Part shown: positions 38,361 to 47,557 of the stretch, piece by piece
Position numbering within the stretch: the first letter of the stretch is position 1
Layout: every line of letters starts with the position of its first letter
Assembly: GCA_002095075.2 (NCBI GenBank)
Contig: LVCE01000002.1
Coordinates: 331,820 to 395,819 of the forward strand
Direction of reading: 5' to 3'
Length of the DNA: 64,000 nucleotides
Source: Francisella endosymbiont of Ornithodoros moubata
GTDB lineage: Bacteria > Pseudomonadota > Gammaproteobacteria > Francisellales > Francisellaceae
Made by a program: the position numbers and the translations under genes
The notes under the pieces: generated by a model
What the model was told of the DNA's origin: nothing
What the model saw: only the letters and a program-made list of their open reading frames with translations
Databases searched by the model: none

Positions 38361-39281
38361 CTATAATGTAGTTATTAATTTTTTTGCAGTTTGAATATCT
38401 TTGAATATTTGTGATTTTAATTCTTCAAAAGAATTAAACTTTATTTCTGTCCTGATAAAACTGACTATTTCTGTGGTTATATGTTTACCATAAATATCCC
38501 TATTAAAGTTAAAGATATGAGTCTCAAGAAGGTTATTCTTACCATCGATAGTTGGCCTAGTACCAGCATTAGTTACTCCATAGAAAATCTCATCATCGAT
38601 AAAAATCCTAGTTAGATAAACTCCCTTGAGAGCCGAATTTTTAGGTAATTTCTGATTGGCGGTATTAAAGCCAATTTTTCTACCATTTTTTTTGCCATGT
38701 ATGACACGTGAGTTAATTTTTAGTGATTCACCTAAGAGCTTGTTGGCTTCTGCCAAATCATGATTTGTAATAGCTTGGCGAATATCACTGCTACTGATAC
38801 GGTGATTATCTAGATTTAAGGTAAAAACCTTATCAACACTAAAATCATGGGTTTGTGAGTATTGGTTTAGAAGTTCATAATCACCGCCACGGTTTTTGCC
38901 AAATTTAAAGTCATCACCAACAATTATATGTTTGGTATTTAGCTTCTTGACAAGAAATTCTTCGATAAATTCTTTTGCAGTAATATTTGCAAATTTTGTA
39001 TTAAATTTTTGACAAATTATATACTCTACACCAAGTTTATGTAAGTTGATTACTTTGTTTCTAAAATCATATATTCTTAACGGAGCTCTTTCTTTTGAGA
39101 AAAACTCTTTAGGTAAAGGTTCAAAGAATAAAATGTAGGGTACTAGATTATTCTCTTTAGCTATAGTTAAGAGTTTTTTTACGATTGCTTGATGACCTAG
39201 ATGGATGCCATCAAAAGAGCCAATAGCTATTGCTTTAGGTAAAGGATCTTTGGTTTTATTTAAGTTTGTAATAATTTTCAT
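38361..39281 (-). CDS. ribF: Bifunctional riboflavin kinase/FAD synthetase RibF
   Basis: A 306-residue enzyme that makes FMN and then FAD from riboflavin. The N-terminal nucleotidyltransferase domain has AIAIGSFDGIHLGHQAIVKK (HLGH active site at about 20-33), VGDDFKFGKNRGGDYELL near 120-140, and ISSSDIRQAI near 160. The kinase domain carries VIHGKKNGRKIGFNTANQ (the usual G-x-GFPTAN reads GFNTAN) and GVYLTRI, and ends with NFNRDIYGKHI. All core blocks are present at normal spacing. It heads the ribF-ileS-lspA group on the minus strand and is divergent from the malic enzyme gene. Intact. Confidence 0.95.
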   Translation of the reverse strand: MKIITNLNKTKDPLPKAIAIGSFDGIHLGHQAIVKKLLTIAKENNLVPYILFFEPLPKEFFSKERAPLRIYDFRNKVINLHKLGVEYIICQKFNTKFANITAKEFIEEFLVKKLNTKHIIVGDDFKFGKNRGGDYELLNQYSQTHDFSVDKVFTLNLDNHRISSSDIRQAITNHDLAEANKLLGESLKINSRVIHGKKNGRKIGFNTANQKLPKNSALKGVYLTRIFIDDEIFYGVTNAGTRPTIDGKNNLLETHIFNFNRDIYGKHITTEIVSFIRTEIKFNSFEELKSQIFKDIQTAKKLITTL

Positions 39282-39433
39282 TATAATAAAGAAGGTTTAA
39301 AGCAAACTCATTTGAAAAGTAATAATAGCGTATAGTATTCATTTTTTATTGAAAAAAAGCAACTACTGATAGATACTTATTTGTTAGATGTTTTGTTATA
39401 GTGTAACGTAAAATTTTATAAGTGGTTTTGGTC

Positions 39434-41248
39434 ATGGAAAGACGTGAAAAAAGAATAAGAAAGTTAAGAAATAAAAGCGGTAAAGTTTTTGCAATAGAAA
39501 CCAATCTTACAGGTAGACAGCTCTTAAATAATAGAGTTTTAAATAAGGATGTTGCTTTTAGTCAAGAAGAAAGAATTGCTTTTGATCTTATAGGCTACCT
39601 ACCAGAAAAAGTCGAAAGTCTCGAAGAGCAGGCTATTAGAGTAAGAAGACAGCTTGATTTGAAACCTAATTCTCTTGAAAAATATGTATTCTTAAATAGG
39701 CTTCATGACTTAAATACTACGCTATTTTACCACTTTGTGCGTGAGAATTTAGAAGAAATAATGCCGATTATATATACACCAACAGTAGGTGAGGCAGTTG
39801 AAAAGTATAGTAGCCAATTTAGAAAACAAAGTGGTTTATTTATCTCTATAAGTCATAAAAAACATATTGCTAGAATACTAGAGCGATATGAGTATAATAG
39901 TATTGACCTAGTACTTGTTACAGATGGTGAGGCAATTCTTGGGATTGGTGATCAAGGCATTGGTGGTATGAATATTAGTGTTGGTAAGATTATGGTCTAC
40001 GTTGCTGCGAGTGGTATAGATCCAGCAAGGGTTTTACCCATACAGCTTGATATGGGTACAAATAACAATGTTTTATTAAGTGCCTCAGATTACTTAGGTA
40101 TACGTTTACCAAGAGTCTCTGGTGAAACTTATGATGAGTTTATTGAAGAGTTTGTTACTCAAATTAAAGCTAGATTTCCAAATGTGTTTTTACACTGGGA
40201 GGATTTAGGTCGTGATAATGCTACGCGTATTCTAGAAAAATATAAAGATAAGCTATGTACATTTAATGATGATATTGAAGGTACAGGTATTGTTGCGGCA
40301 GCTAACTGTATAGCTGCTGTCAAAACAGCAAGCACCATAAGAATAAATGCAGGTGAAATAACCACTGAAGAAGCATTAAGCGGTATATGTGATATTAAAG
40401 TAGTTATTTTTGGTGCTGGTAGTGCCGGTTGTGGGATAGCTAGGCAGCTTGCTGATGTAATCGCTGACAGAGCTGGAGTGTCTATTGAGAAAGCTAGAAA
40501 CAGTATTTATTTAGTAGATAGATATGGTCTAGTTTGTAATAGACTAAGAGCAAAAAAAATTACACCAGAGCAGAAGCTTTTTGTTAAAACTAGTGAAGAA
40601 ATTGATAAGTGGAAAGTTGAAGGCTTTAATTATATTACGCTTGAAGAAACAGTTAAAAATACAAAATGTGCCATTTTAATTGGAACTTCTGGTCAGCCTG
40701 GGTCATTTACTAAAGAAATTATTAAAACTATGGCAAAAAATAATAATTACCCTATTATTATGCCTTTATCTAACCCTACATCTCTTTGTGAAGCATTACC
40801 TGAAGATATTATTAAATGGACAAATGGCAATGCACTAATTGCAGCGGGTAGCCCATTCCCTGATGTGACATATAATGGTCGTGAGTATCGTATTTCTCAA
40901 GGAAACAATGCCTTTATATTCCCAGGTTTAGGCTTGGGTTCTGTAGCTGTACATGCCCGAGTTCTTACAAAAGGTATGATTAGAGCAGCTTGCTATAGAT
41001 TAAGTGATTTATCACTAATGGTAATCCATGAGGATATTACTCAACCATTACTAGCTAGGATAACAGATTTAGTTGACGTTACTAAAGAGATTACAAAAGC
41101 AGTAGCTAAGCAGGCGATTTTAGAAGGTGTACATGGCGTTGATATAGATCTAGAAGATCTAACCGGGATTGAGCTTGATGAAGAGATTGAGAGATTAATT
41201 AATTTATCATCATGGACACCAATATATGCACCATATATGCCAATCTAA
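39434..41248 (+). CDS. maeA: NAD-dependent malic enzyme
   Basis: A 604-residue malic enzyme of the large (SfcA/mitochondrial) type that decarboxylates malate to pyruvate with reduction of NAD. Blocks: GTLFYHFV-like NTTLFYHFVRENLEEIMPII, YTPTVGEAVEKYS, VTDGEAILGIGDQGIGGMNI (catalytic loop), WEDLGRDNATRILEKYKDK, CTFNDDIEGTGIVAAANCIA (metal Asp pair), VIFGAGSAGCGIARQL (NAD Rossmann loop), PLSNPTSLCEALPEDI and ALIAAGSPFPDVTYNG. The ATG at 39434 was preferred over an in-frame GTG at 39422 because homology begins close to it; neither has a strong ribosome site. It is a single gene before fupA (167-base gap). Confidence 0.95.
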   Translation: MERREKRIRKLRNKSGKVFAIETNLTGRQLLNNRVLNKDVAFSQEERIAFDLIGYLPEKVESLEEQAIRVRRQLDLKPNSLEKYVFLNRLHDLNTTLFYHFVRENLEEIMPIIYTPTVGEAVEKYSSQFRKQSGLFISISHKKHIARILERYEYNSIDLVLVTDGEAILGIGDQGIGGMNISVGKIMVYVAASGIDPARVLPIQLDMGTNNNVLLSASDYLGIRLPRVSGETYDEFIEEFVTQIKARFPNVFLHWEDLGRDNATRILEKYKDKLCTFNDDIEGTGIVAAANCIAAVKTASTIRINAGEITTEEALSGICDIKVVIFGAGSAGCGIARQLADVIADRAGVSIEKARNSIYLVDRYGLVCNRLRAKKITPEQKLFVKTSEEIDKWKVEGFNYITLEETVKNTKCAILIGTSGQPGSFTKEIIKTMAKNNNYPIIMPLSNPTSLCEALPEDIIKWTNGNALIAAGSPFPDVTYNGREYRISQGNNAFIFPGLGLGSVAVHARVLTKGMIRAACYRLSDLSLMVIHEDITQPLLARITDLVDVTKEITKAVAKQAILEGVHGVDIDLEDLTGIELDEEIERLINLSSWTPIYAPYMPI

Positions 41249-41334
41249 ATCAGTTTGTGCTTCTGAGACTTAGAAACAGTTTACACATATAGAATATTTA
41301 GTTATTATTTATCTTTTTAAAGGTGCAAAATTTA

Positions 41335-41362
41335 TTGAACCCAAGCATATAATTGTGCTAAA
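41335..41362 (+). promoter_or_regulatory. Possible fupA promoter
   Basis: TTGAAC at 41335-41340 followed 16 bases later by GCTAAA gives one weak promoter reading. A TATAAT at 41348-41353 gives an alternative -10 box with a poor -35. Both lie 50-70 bases before the fupA ATG. No sequence convincingly like a Fur box was recognised although iron control is expected for this gene. Confidence 0.3.
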
Positions 41363-41415
41363 CTCGACGGGATTTTCTTCGATTTGCTGGTTTATTGTTA
41401 TAGGGAAGTTTTACT

Positions 41416-43089
41416 ATGGTGCGTAAATTAAAAAAAACCTGTTTGTTGGTTAGTAGCTTATTAGCTTGTAGTGGTTTAGCTTCTTCTGAAAATTCTCCTC
41501 AAGTTGTTTCACAAGGAGGTCCTCTTGGCGCTACCAGTATTGGTGATCAAACACTAGGTCAGCCAGATCCAAATGCTAGTGCAGTACCTTCAACAGCACA
41601 AGCTACAGGATCAAATCTAAATGATAGAGAACTTTTATTAAAGTTACAGCAACAAGTACAGCAACTTCAAGGACAGTTGCAGCATCTTAAAGCCCAGGGC
41701 AATATTGGTGGTGGATTAGAAAATACATCTAATGGTAGTTCACAGTTTACCACTTATAGTTCAAGGGTTGATGGTAATAAAAACCCTCGTACGCTTAGCG
41801 GAAATGGTGAAAGTAGAGATTTAAGTCAGGCTTTAATTGGTGGTGAGACTTCATCAGATATTATGGAGAATGTCAATGTGAGTAATTCAATCATCAATCT
41901 AGGTGATCAGGCATTAGGAGGTGTATTTAACCAAAAAGGTGGTATTGACGTAGGTGGAGCTCCGGCAATTACAACCCAAGGTCAGGTTACTTACTTAAGT
42001 TCATACTCTGGTAACAACAGTATCCCAATCGGGCAGATTTCTTCTAACCTTTTTGCTTCAACATTATTAGGTCAAAGAGAGAAATTTGATGATTATTCAG
42101 TATTCTTTGGTGGTTTTATTGAAGCAGATGCACAAGCATGGTTTGGTAGTAGCATAACTAGATCTGGAGCAAATTCTCATCCTGGTAATGGTCAAAATAT
42201 ATATTTGACTAGTGCTAACCTTTATTTCTTATCAAATTTAGGTCACTACGTAACAGCACAATTTGACTTTGACACTAACGAGTCAGGGCAGTTTAGTTTG
42301 GGTAACGCCTTTGTGATTTTTGGTAACTTAGATACTTCCCCATTCTTCGTAACTGCTGGTAGAAATAAACTTTCAGTCGGTACATATGGTGGTGGTGGTA
42401 CCTGGACAAGTGGTATCACAAAATTCTTATCACCAGGTAACGTTACCAACTTATCTGTTGATTATAAAGACCAAGTTTGGAACGCCAATATTGCAGTATT
42501 TGGTTCAGATGACAAGCATGCAAATGTCTCAACTGGTTTATTCTATGCCGATAGTTGGACATCAAATTTGGCAGTTGGTTTTAACATTGGTTATGTCTTT
42601 AATATTGCAGGAGCTGATAATTTTTCGATAGCAAGCTCATTGAAAAATTTAAATCGTAGTGGTGATAATGTTGGTGCTTTAAACGTCGATGGTAACTTAA
42701 CTTATGCAATTTGGGATGGGTTCTTAAACTTAGGTGCTGGTTGGGCAAGTACAACAAATAAAGAAGATTTTAATGGTAACGGAGGCAATGTATTAGCTGG
42801 TGCATGGTATGGAGCGGCCAACTATTCATTAGTGCTTGGTGGTAGAAATACTAACTTTAACGTTACGTATGGCCAATCATATAATGCTGCAGCCATTCCA
42901 ATGGCGACAGCAAATGCCTCGCCAAATTTCGGTCAAACAGCAGCAGGTATTAAACAACAGCTTATTTTTTCGGCTCAACGTGCTTACTTTGATGATAATG
43001 TTTTGTTTGGCCCTGAATATGCGTATCAAAGACTGTATACTGGTGAGCATATGAATACAATTACGCTGGATATGTCTGTATACGTATAA
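41416..43089 (+). CDS. fupA: FupA-family outer-membrane iron-uptake protein
   Basis: A 557-residue exported protein. The signal peptide runs to about residue 24 (LLVSSLLACSGLASS), followed by a Gln-rich coiled-coil segment (ELLLKLQQQVQQLQGQLQHL, residues 75-94) and then a long region of alternating short strands with Gly/Asn/Tyr/Phe ending DMSVYV, typical of a beta-barrel with a terminal aromatic signature. It matches the Francisella-only DUF3573 family (FslE, FupA, FupB). The position after maeA equals the locus recalled as FTT0918, needed for siderophore and ferrous iron uptake and for virulence in type A strains. Followed directly by a dead paralogue. Intact. Confidence 0.88.
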   Translation: MVRKLKKTCLLVSSLLACSGLASSENSPQVVSQGGPLGATSIGDQTLGQPDPNASAVPSTAQATGSNLNDRELLLKLQQQVQQLQGQLQHLKAQGNIGGGLENTSNGSSQFTTYSSRVDGNKNPRTLSGNGESRDLSQALIGGETSSDIMENVNVSNSIINLGDQALGGVFNQKGGIDVGGAPAITTQGQVTYLSSYSGNNSIPIGQISSNLFASTLLGQREKFDDYSVFFGGFIEADAQAWFGSSITRSGANSHPGNGQNIYLTSANLYFLSNLGHYVTAQFDFDTNESGQFSLGNAFVIFGNLDTSPFFVTAGRNKLSVGTYGGGGTWTSGITKFLSPGNVTNLSVDYKDQVWNANIAVFGSDDKHANVSTGLFYADSWTSNLAVGFNIGYVFNIAGADNFSIASSLKNLNRSGDNVGALNVDGNLTYAIWDGFLNLGAGWASTTNKEDFNGNGGNVLAGAWYGAANYSLVLGGRNTNFNVTYGQSYNAAAIPMATANASPNFGQTAAGIKQQLIFSAQRAYFDDNVLFGPEYAYQRLYTGEHMNTITLDMSVYV

Positions 43090-43105
43090 AAAATATATCG
43101 TATGA

Positions 43106-44536
43106 ATGTTTAAAAAAAGCTTTTAGTTGTTATTACATTATTATTTTTTTTAGACATTAATTATGCAACAACTAATCAAGCTAATGACTCTTCAAAATTA
43201 AATGCTACCGAAATTACTAAACTTGCTAATAAAATTAGGCTCTTACAAGCTCATATCGCTAAACTTGATAATCAAAGAATAACTGATGATACTGTTGTGG
43301 GACTGACTGGGTTCACAGCAAAAAGTCTCTAGTGATCAGTTTAATGATTTCGACAAAAGCACGAAAGTTAGATAATAATATTTACAGCAACAAGTAACTT
43401 TAAGCTCGCCTGATAGTGATAGAGAGGTCGATGTTGGTAATCAAGTTAAGATTACCACCCAAGGTGAGGTCTCATATGTTGGTTCATTCTCGAGTAATAA
43501 TACGGTACTATTAAGCAGTTACCAAGTAACCTTTTTGCCTCAAGTATCCTAAGGCAGATAGCTTTCTTTGATAATTACTCAATTTTCTTAGGTGGATTTA
43601 TTCAAGCTGATGTACAAATCTGGAACGGTACTGATATTACAACTATAAGTGGTGGAAATTTTCCAGGTACTGGCCTTAACTAGTGCAACGCTATACTTTT
43701 TGGCGAATCTTGGTCATTATGTCACAGCGAATTTGGATTTTGTTGCTAACCAGAATAATAATTATGATCTGCAGGATGAATTTGTAATTTTTTGGTAATC
43801 TTGATACAATACCAGTATTTGTATCTGTTGATAAATATAGTCCTTCAGTGAGCTCGTTTGGAGGTGGTGGCCCTTAGACAAGTGGTATCACTGCGAATAT
43901 ATTTAGACCACTTAAAGGGGGTTTACCAATGTAGTAATAAACTATCGTGGTGATACCTCAAATGCTAACTTTACTGTTTTTGATGCAAAAAAACATGTGA
44001 CTTTCTCTGTAACGTATTTTGATGCTGTGAGTATTCGAAATATAGCCAAAGTAGATTTTAATTTGGGTTATATGCATGATATTCATGGTGCTAATAATGA
44101 TTTAACTTTGTTGATAAGCATTTCAGAGAGTTTAATATCAATATAGCTATAAACTTTGAGAGTATTCCTTTCCTACCAGGAAATTTAAATATTCGTGCTG
44201 GCTGGATAACTACTACAACCCAAAGTACACAATTTAATGGTCGTAGTAATGCATTTGCAGGAGCTTTTACAGTACAAGTAGCATACACTTTTAGATTATT
44301 TGGCAGCGGTCAGAATATTAACGCTAGTTATGGCCACTCTTATAATGCCGATAACATTATCTACTGGAGGGCGCTTTTTTCTAGCAGCTTCAGGGATTAA
44401 AGATCAAATTCTAATATCTACTCAACGATCATTCTTTGATAACAATGTTCTTATTGGTCTAGAGTATTCATGGCAGAGCTTGTGCAATGGGCAGCGGATG
44501 AATACATTTACACTAGATCTTTCGGTTTATATCTAG
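43106..44536 (+). pseudogene. fupB: FupA paralogue (fupB-like), decayed
   Basis: Starting 17 bases after fupA, joined frames give a signal peptide KKALVVITLLFFLDINYATT-like stretch, a coiled coil (KLNATEITKLANKIRLLQAH, IAKLDNQ), and then a barrel that follows FupA block by block: VKITTQGEVSYVGSFSSNNT, FDNYSIFLGGFIQADVQIWN, NLGHYVTANLDFVANQNNNY, FGGGGP*TSGIT and, in the last open segment, RSFFDNNVLIGLEYSWQSLC and FTLDLSVYI. Stops or shifts occur near 43130, 43330, 43560, 43680, 43795, 43877 and 44115. In F. tularensis SCHU S4 the matching gene (recalled as FTT0919) is intact. Here only one of the two tandem copies survives. Confidence 0.88.
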
Positions 44537-44570
44537 GAGGAGTACTTAGATAGTCTATTTTAGTAACTAA

Positions 44571-44770
44571 CTAATCACGAAGAGCAAGAAATTTACTAGG
44601 TAAATATTGTTTTGCGTAACAGCAACATAATTTTGCTATTACACTATATATTTGTGAATTAGCTCTCTGAGTGATAGTAAATACTTTAGAGTATGCCTGC
44701 AAATGCTTATTATAGTCTCTATATTCATCAGAAAACTTGTCTGCGAATATATTTATAATTATAAATCTGA
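44571..44770 (-). pseudogene. Open fragment of an unrecognised gene
   Basis: A minus-strand frame without a start codon reads FADKFSDEYRDYNKHLQAYS, KVFTITQRANSQIYSVIAK and YLPSKFLALRD before TAG at 44571-44573. The composition is that of real protein and it is flanked by A+T-rich noise, so it is probably the C-terminal end of a deleted gene. I do not recognise the family. Confidence 0.4.
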
Positions 44771-44909
44771 TATTAAATATACTTTTTAATCACTTATTGG
44801 TATTTGTATATTGATAATATTTCTTATAAGTTCAATAATTTAATTTATATTTTAGTAATTATTATTTTATTAATAATATTTATTAAAAATATAGATAAAG
44901 AAGGTAAAA

Positions 44910-45372
44910 ATGAATAAAAAATAACATGATTAATTTTTATGACTGGTTCTATAAATGTAGGATTAGTTTATCTAGATAATAAGTTTAATTTCGTGGATAA
45001 AACCTCAGGAACAGTAACGAAGTTTAAATTCATCGAAATGATCTGATTATTAGTGATCAAAAGCTGATGAACTTAAATATCTAGATCAAGAGAGGTTACC
45101 GGTAATATTTTTAAATATAATTAACCAGCGGAGAGACATAAAATAGAGGTATTTAAAGATTTGACTTTTTTCCATATGCATTTTCAAATACTGATTTTAC
45201 TTTTCATGTTGATAAAGAGGAAAGAGCTGCTTTAAATTCTTGCTCAAGGTAGCAATAATCATTGCAATAATTGGTGGTTTGAATAAAGATCAATGTTTTT
45301 TCTTTCAAAGAGGAAACAATACTAATAATGAAATCATAATGACTTCAAGTAATTGTATAAATAACTGGTAAT
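44910..45372 (+). pseudogene. Small secreted-protein gene, decayed
   Basis: A ribosome site AAGAAGGTAAAA precedes ATG 44910, and the frame breaks at once (MNKK, TAA). Pieces in other frames, MTGSINVGLVYLDNKFNFVD, KTSGTVTKFKF, FPYAFSNTDFTFHVDKEER-like, and NNWWFNKDQCFFFQRGNNT with SSNCINNW before the last TAA, suggest a 150-residue exported protein with Cys residues. The upstream motif is nearly the same as that of the next gene (AAGAAGGTAAGTAAAAATGAA), so the two may be tandem relatives. The family is not recognised. Confidence 0.5.
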
Positions 45373-45389
45373 TAAGAAGGTAAGTAAAA

Positions 45390-46054
45390 ATGAAAAAATA
45401 TTATTTTATTTAGTATGTTAGCAACTACTTCAACTATGTGTGCAACACAAGTTAGTGCTAAATTAAAAATCCAAAATAATTTTAATGCTGTGATGCATGT
45501 GAAAATGTCTAAAGAGCTTAGTTCTAAAGCAAAATTTGAGAAAAATGCTGCTTATGATATTCAACCAGATAAAGCACAAAAAATTACTGTTTTGATAGAT
45601 TATGGAGCTACTGGTGATTTTTATGTTGAAGTTGATGCTCAGTGTAAATTTAATGCAAGTGTTGATGCAGAGGTATGGGAACTTATAAGTTCTGGAGGCA
45701 AACATCTAGCTGACTTTAAAACAGAGGTGAGTTGTAATTTTGCAGCTAATGCAAGCGCTTTTGCGACTCTAGGCATATCTCAGTTAACATCTCTAGTAGC
45801 TAATGTATCTTTCACAAAGAGTGATGGATTGCACGAATGTAGTTTAAATAAAGATTACATAAATATTTATCTTAGATCATCAAATAAGGTGGTATAGATA
45901 TCACGTACCAGATGTCTTAGGAGGTGCTCAGTATGGTTGTTATACAAGTGAAGATAATTCATTAGTAGTTGATAAGAATATTCTACCACCAACTCATGTT
46001 AAGCTTATCGTCCCATCTTCAAAGATGACATATTCTGTAACTCTAGATTCATAA
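45390..46054 (+). pseudogene. Secreted protein of unknown family with two single-base insertions
   Basis: From ATG 45390 the frame ends after seven codons, but removing one A from the A6 run restores MKNIILFSMLATTSTMCATQ, a signal peptide, and then the long open segment to 45897 (VSAKLKIQNNFNAVMHVKMS, VLIDYGATGDFYVEVDAQCK, EVSCNFAANASAFATLGISQ). A second extra base near 45893 restores YHVPDVLGGAQYGCYTSEDN and VKLIVPSSKMTYSVTLDS to the TAA at 46052-46054. With both removed the protein is 220 residues. Paired cysteines suggest a disulfide-bonded periplasmic or secreted product. Family unknown. Confidence 0.6.
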
Positions 46055-46159
46055 TTATTATTCTAAATTACAAATTATTTTTTACCTTAAGTGATTTGCT
46101 TTATAAAAATTCTGAAATAGAGTAAGATTATCGGTAAATTATAAAATTATCGAGTAACA

Positions 46160-47557
46160 ATGTCTTTTTTAGTTGCAATTGTGGGTAGAGCCAATGTTGG
46201 TAAATCTACTCTTTTTAATGTTTTGACAAACTCGCGTGATGCCTTAGTCTTTGATTTTGAAGGTGTAACGCGTGATCGTCAATATGGGCAAGCAAAATAC
46301 GATGATTTGGATTATCTAGTAGTTGATACTGGTGGTATCTCAGATAAAGATGTAGGCTTTGATGAGTTTATAGCTAAACAATCACAAGTAACTATAGATG
46401 AGGCAAATATAGTTTTCTTTGTAGTTGATGGTAAGGCTGGATTGACAGCTGGAGATGAGTATGTTGCTGATCTTTTACGCCAGAAAGATAAGAAAGTAGT
46501 AGTTGTGGTAAACAAGGTTGATGGTACCGAAGAAGAAGCAGCAATGGCTGAGTTTTATAGTTTTGGCTTTGATAAAGTATTTGCAATATCTGCAGCACAT
46601 CGTAGAAACACACAAAAGCTAGTTGATAAGTTTCTGAAAAAACCATTAAACGAATACTATCAAGATTATACTCAAACACAAGAGCATAAAGAACAACAAC
46701 GTCATGGTGTCCATTTTTCATTAATTGGTAGACCTAATGTTGGTAAATCGATACTTACAAACAGAATGCTTGGTGAAGATAGAGTCGTGGTATTTGATAT
46801 GCCAGGCACTACAATTGACAGTGTCAGTATTCCGTTTGAGCGCCATGGTCAGAAGTATACTATAGTTGATACAGCTGGTGTGCGCAAAAGAGGCAAGGTA
46901 AAACAAACTTTAGAGAAGTTTTCGGTAATAAAAACATTACAAACAATACAAGATTCAAATGTTGTAGTCGCAGTAGTTGATGCAAGACAGAGTATTTCAG
47001 ATCAAGACCTAAGTCTGATACATTTTGCTATCAAAAATGGTAGAGCATTAGTTTTAGCTGTAAATAAATGGGATGGTATGACAGAAGAGGATCGTACTCA
47101 GGTTAAACAAGACCTTAAAAGAAAGCTTTTTTTCCTACAGGATTATGTTGATATACACTTTATCTCAGCATTACATGGTACTAATGTTGGTCATATTTTT
47201 GAGTCAATAGACACGGCCTATACTTGTGCAAATAAAAAAATAACTACAGCTGATGCTACGCGTTTAATGCAGCTTGCAGTAGAGGCGCATTCACCACCAA
47301 TCGTAGGTAAGTTTAGAATTAAACTTAAGTATGCTCATGTTGGAGGCCACAATCCACCAGTTATTGTGATACATGGTAACCAAGTAAGTAGATTACCAAA
47401 CTCATATAAAAGATATTTAGAAAATTTCTTTAGAGAAGCTTTAGATTTCTGTGGTACTCCAATAGTGTTTGAGTTTAAGCAGTCAGAAAACCCTTTTGCA
47501 GATAGAAAAAATAAGAGATCAAAAGATGAAGGCAGTAAGAGTAAAAAAAATAAGTAA
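46160..47557 (+). CDS. der: Ribosome-associated GTPase Der (EngA)
   Basis: A 465-residue tandem GTPase needed for 50S subunit assembly. The first G domain has GRANVGKST at 9-17, DTGGI near 54 and NKVDG near 118. The second has GRPNVGKSI at 190-198, GTTIDSVSIPFE, DTAGVRKRGKVKQTLEKFSV near 238 and NKWDG near 300. The C-terminal KH-like domain follows (PPIVGKFRIKLKYAHVGG, then NPPVIVIHGNQVSRLPNSYK) and the protein ends with a Lys-rich tail. The murA start overlaps its last 32 bases, indicating a coupled der-murA-murB unit. Intact. Confidence 0.97.
   Translation: MSFLVAIVGRANVGKSTLFNVLTNSRDALVFDFEGVTRDRQYGQAKYDDLDYLVVDTGGISDKDVGFDEFIAKQSQVTIDEANIVFFVVDGKAGLTAGDEYVADLLRQKDKKVVVVVNKVDGTEEEAAMAEFYSFGFDKVFAISAAHRRNTQKLVDKFLKKPLNEYYQDYTQTQEHKEQQRHGVHFSLIGRPNVGKSILTNRMLGEDRVVVFDMPGTTIDSVSIPFERHGQKYTIVDTAGVRKRGKVKQTLEKFSVIKTLQTIQDSNVVVAVVDARQSISDQDLSLIHFAIKNGRALVLAVNKWDGMTEEDRTQVKQDLKRKLFFLQDYVDIHFISALHGTNVGHIFESIDTAYTCANKKITTADATRLMQLAVEAHSPPIVGKFRIKLKYAHVGGHNPPVIVIHGNQVSRLPNSYKRYLENFFREALDFCGTPIVFEFKQSENPFADRKNKRSKDEGSKSKKNK

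Noticed and set aside
46312..46906. Minus-strand open frames inside der
   Set aside because: Antisense shadows of a conserved GTPase; composition and lack of homology argue against coding.
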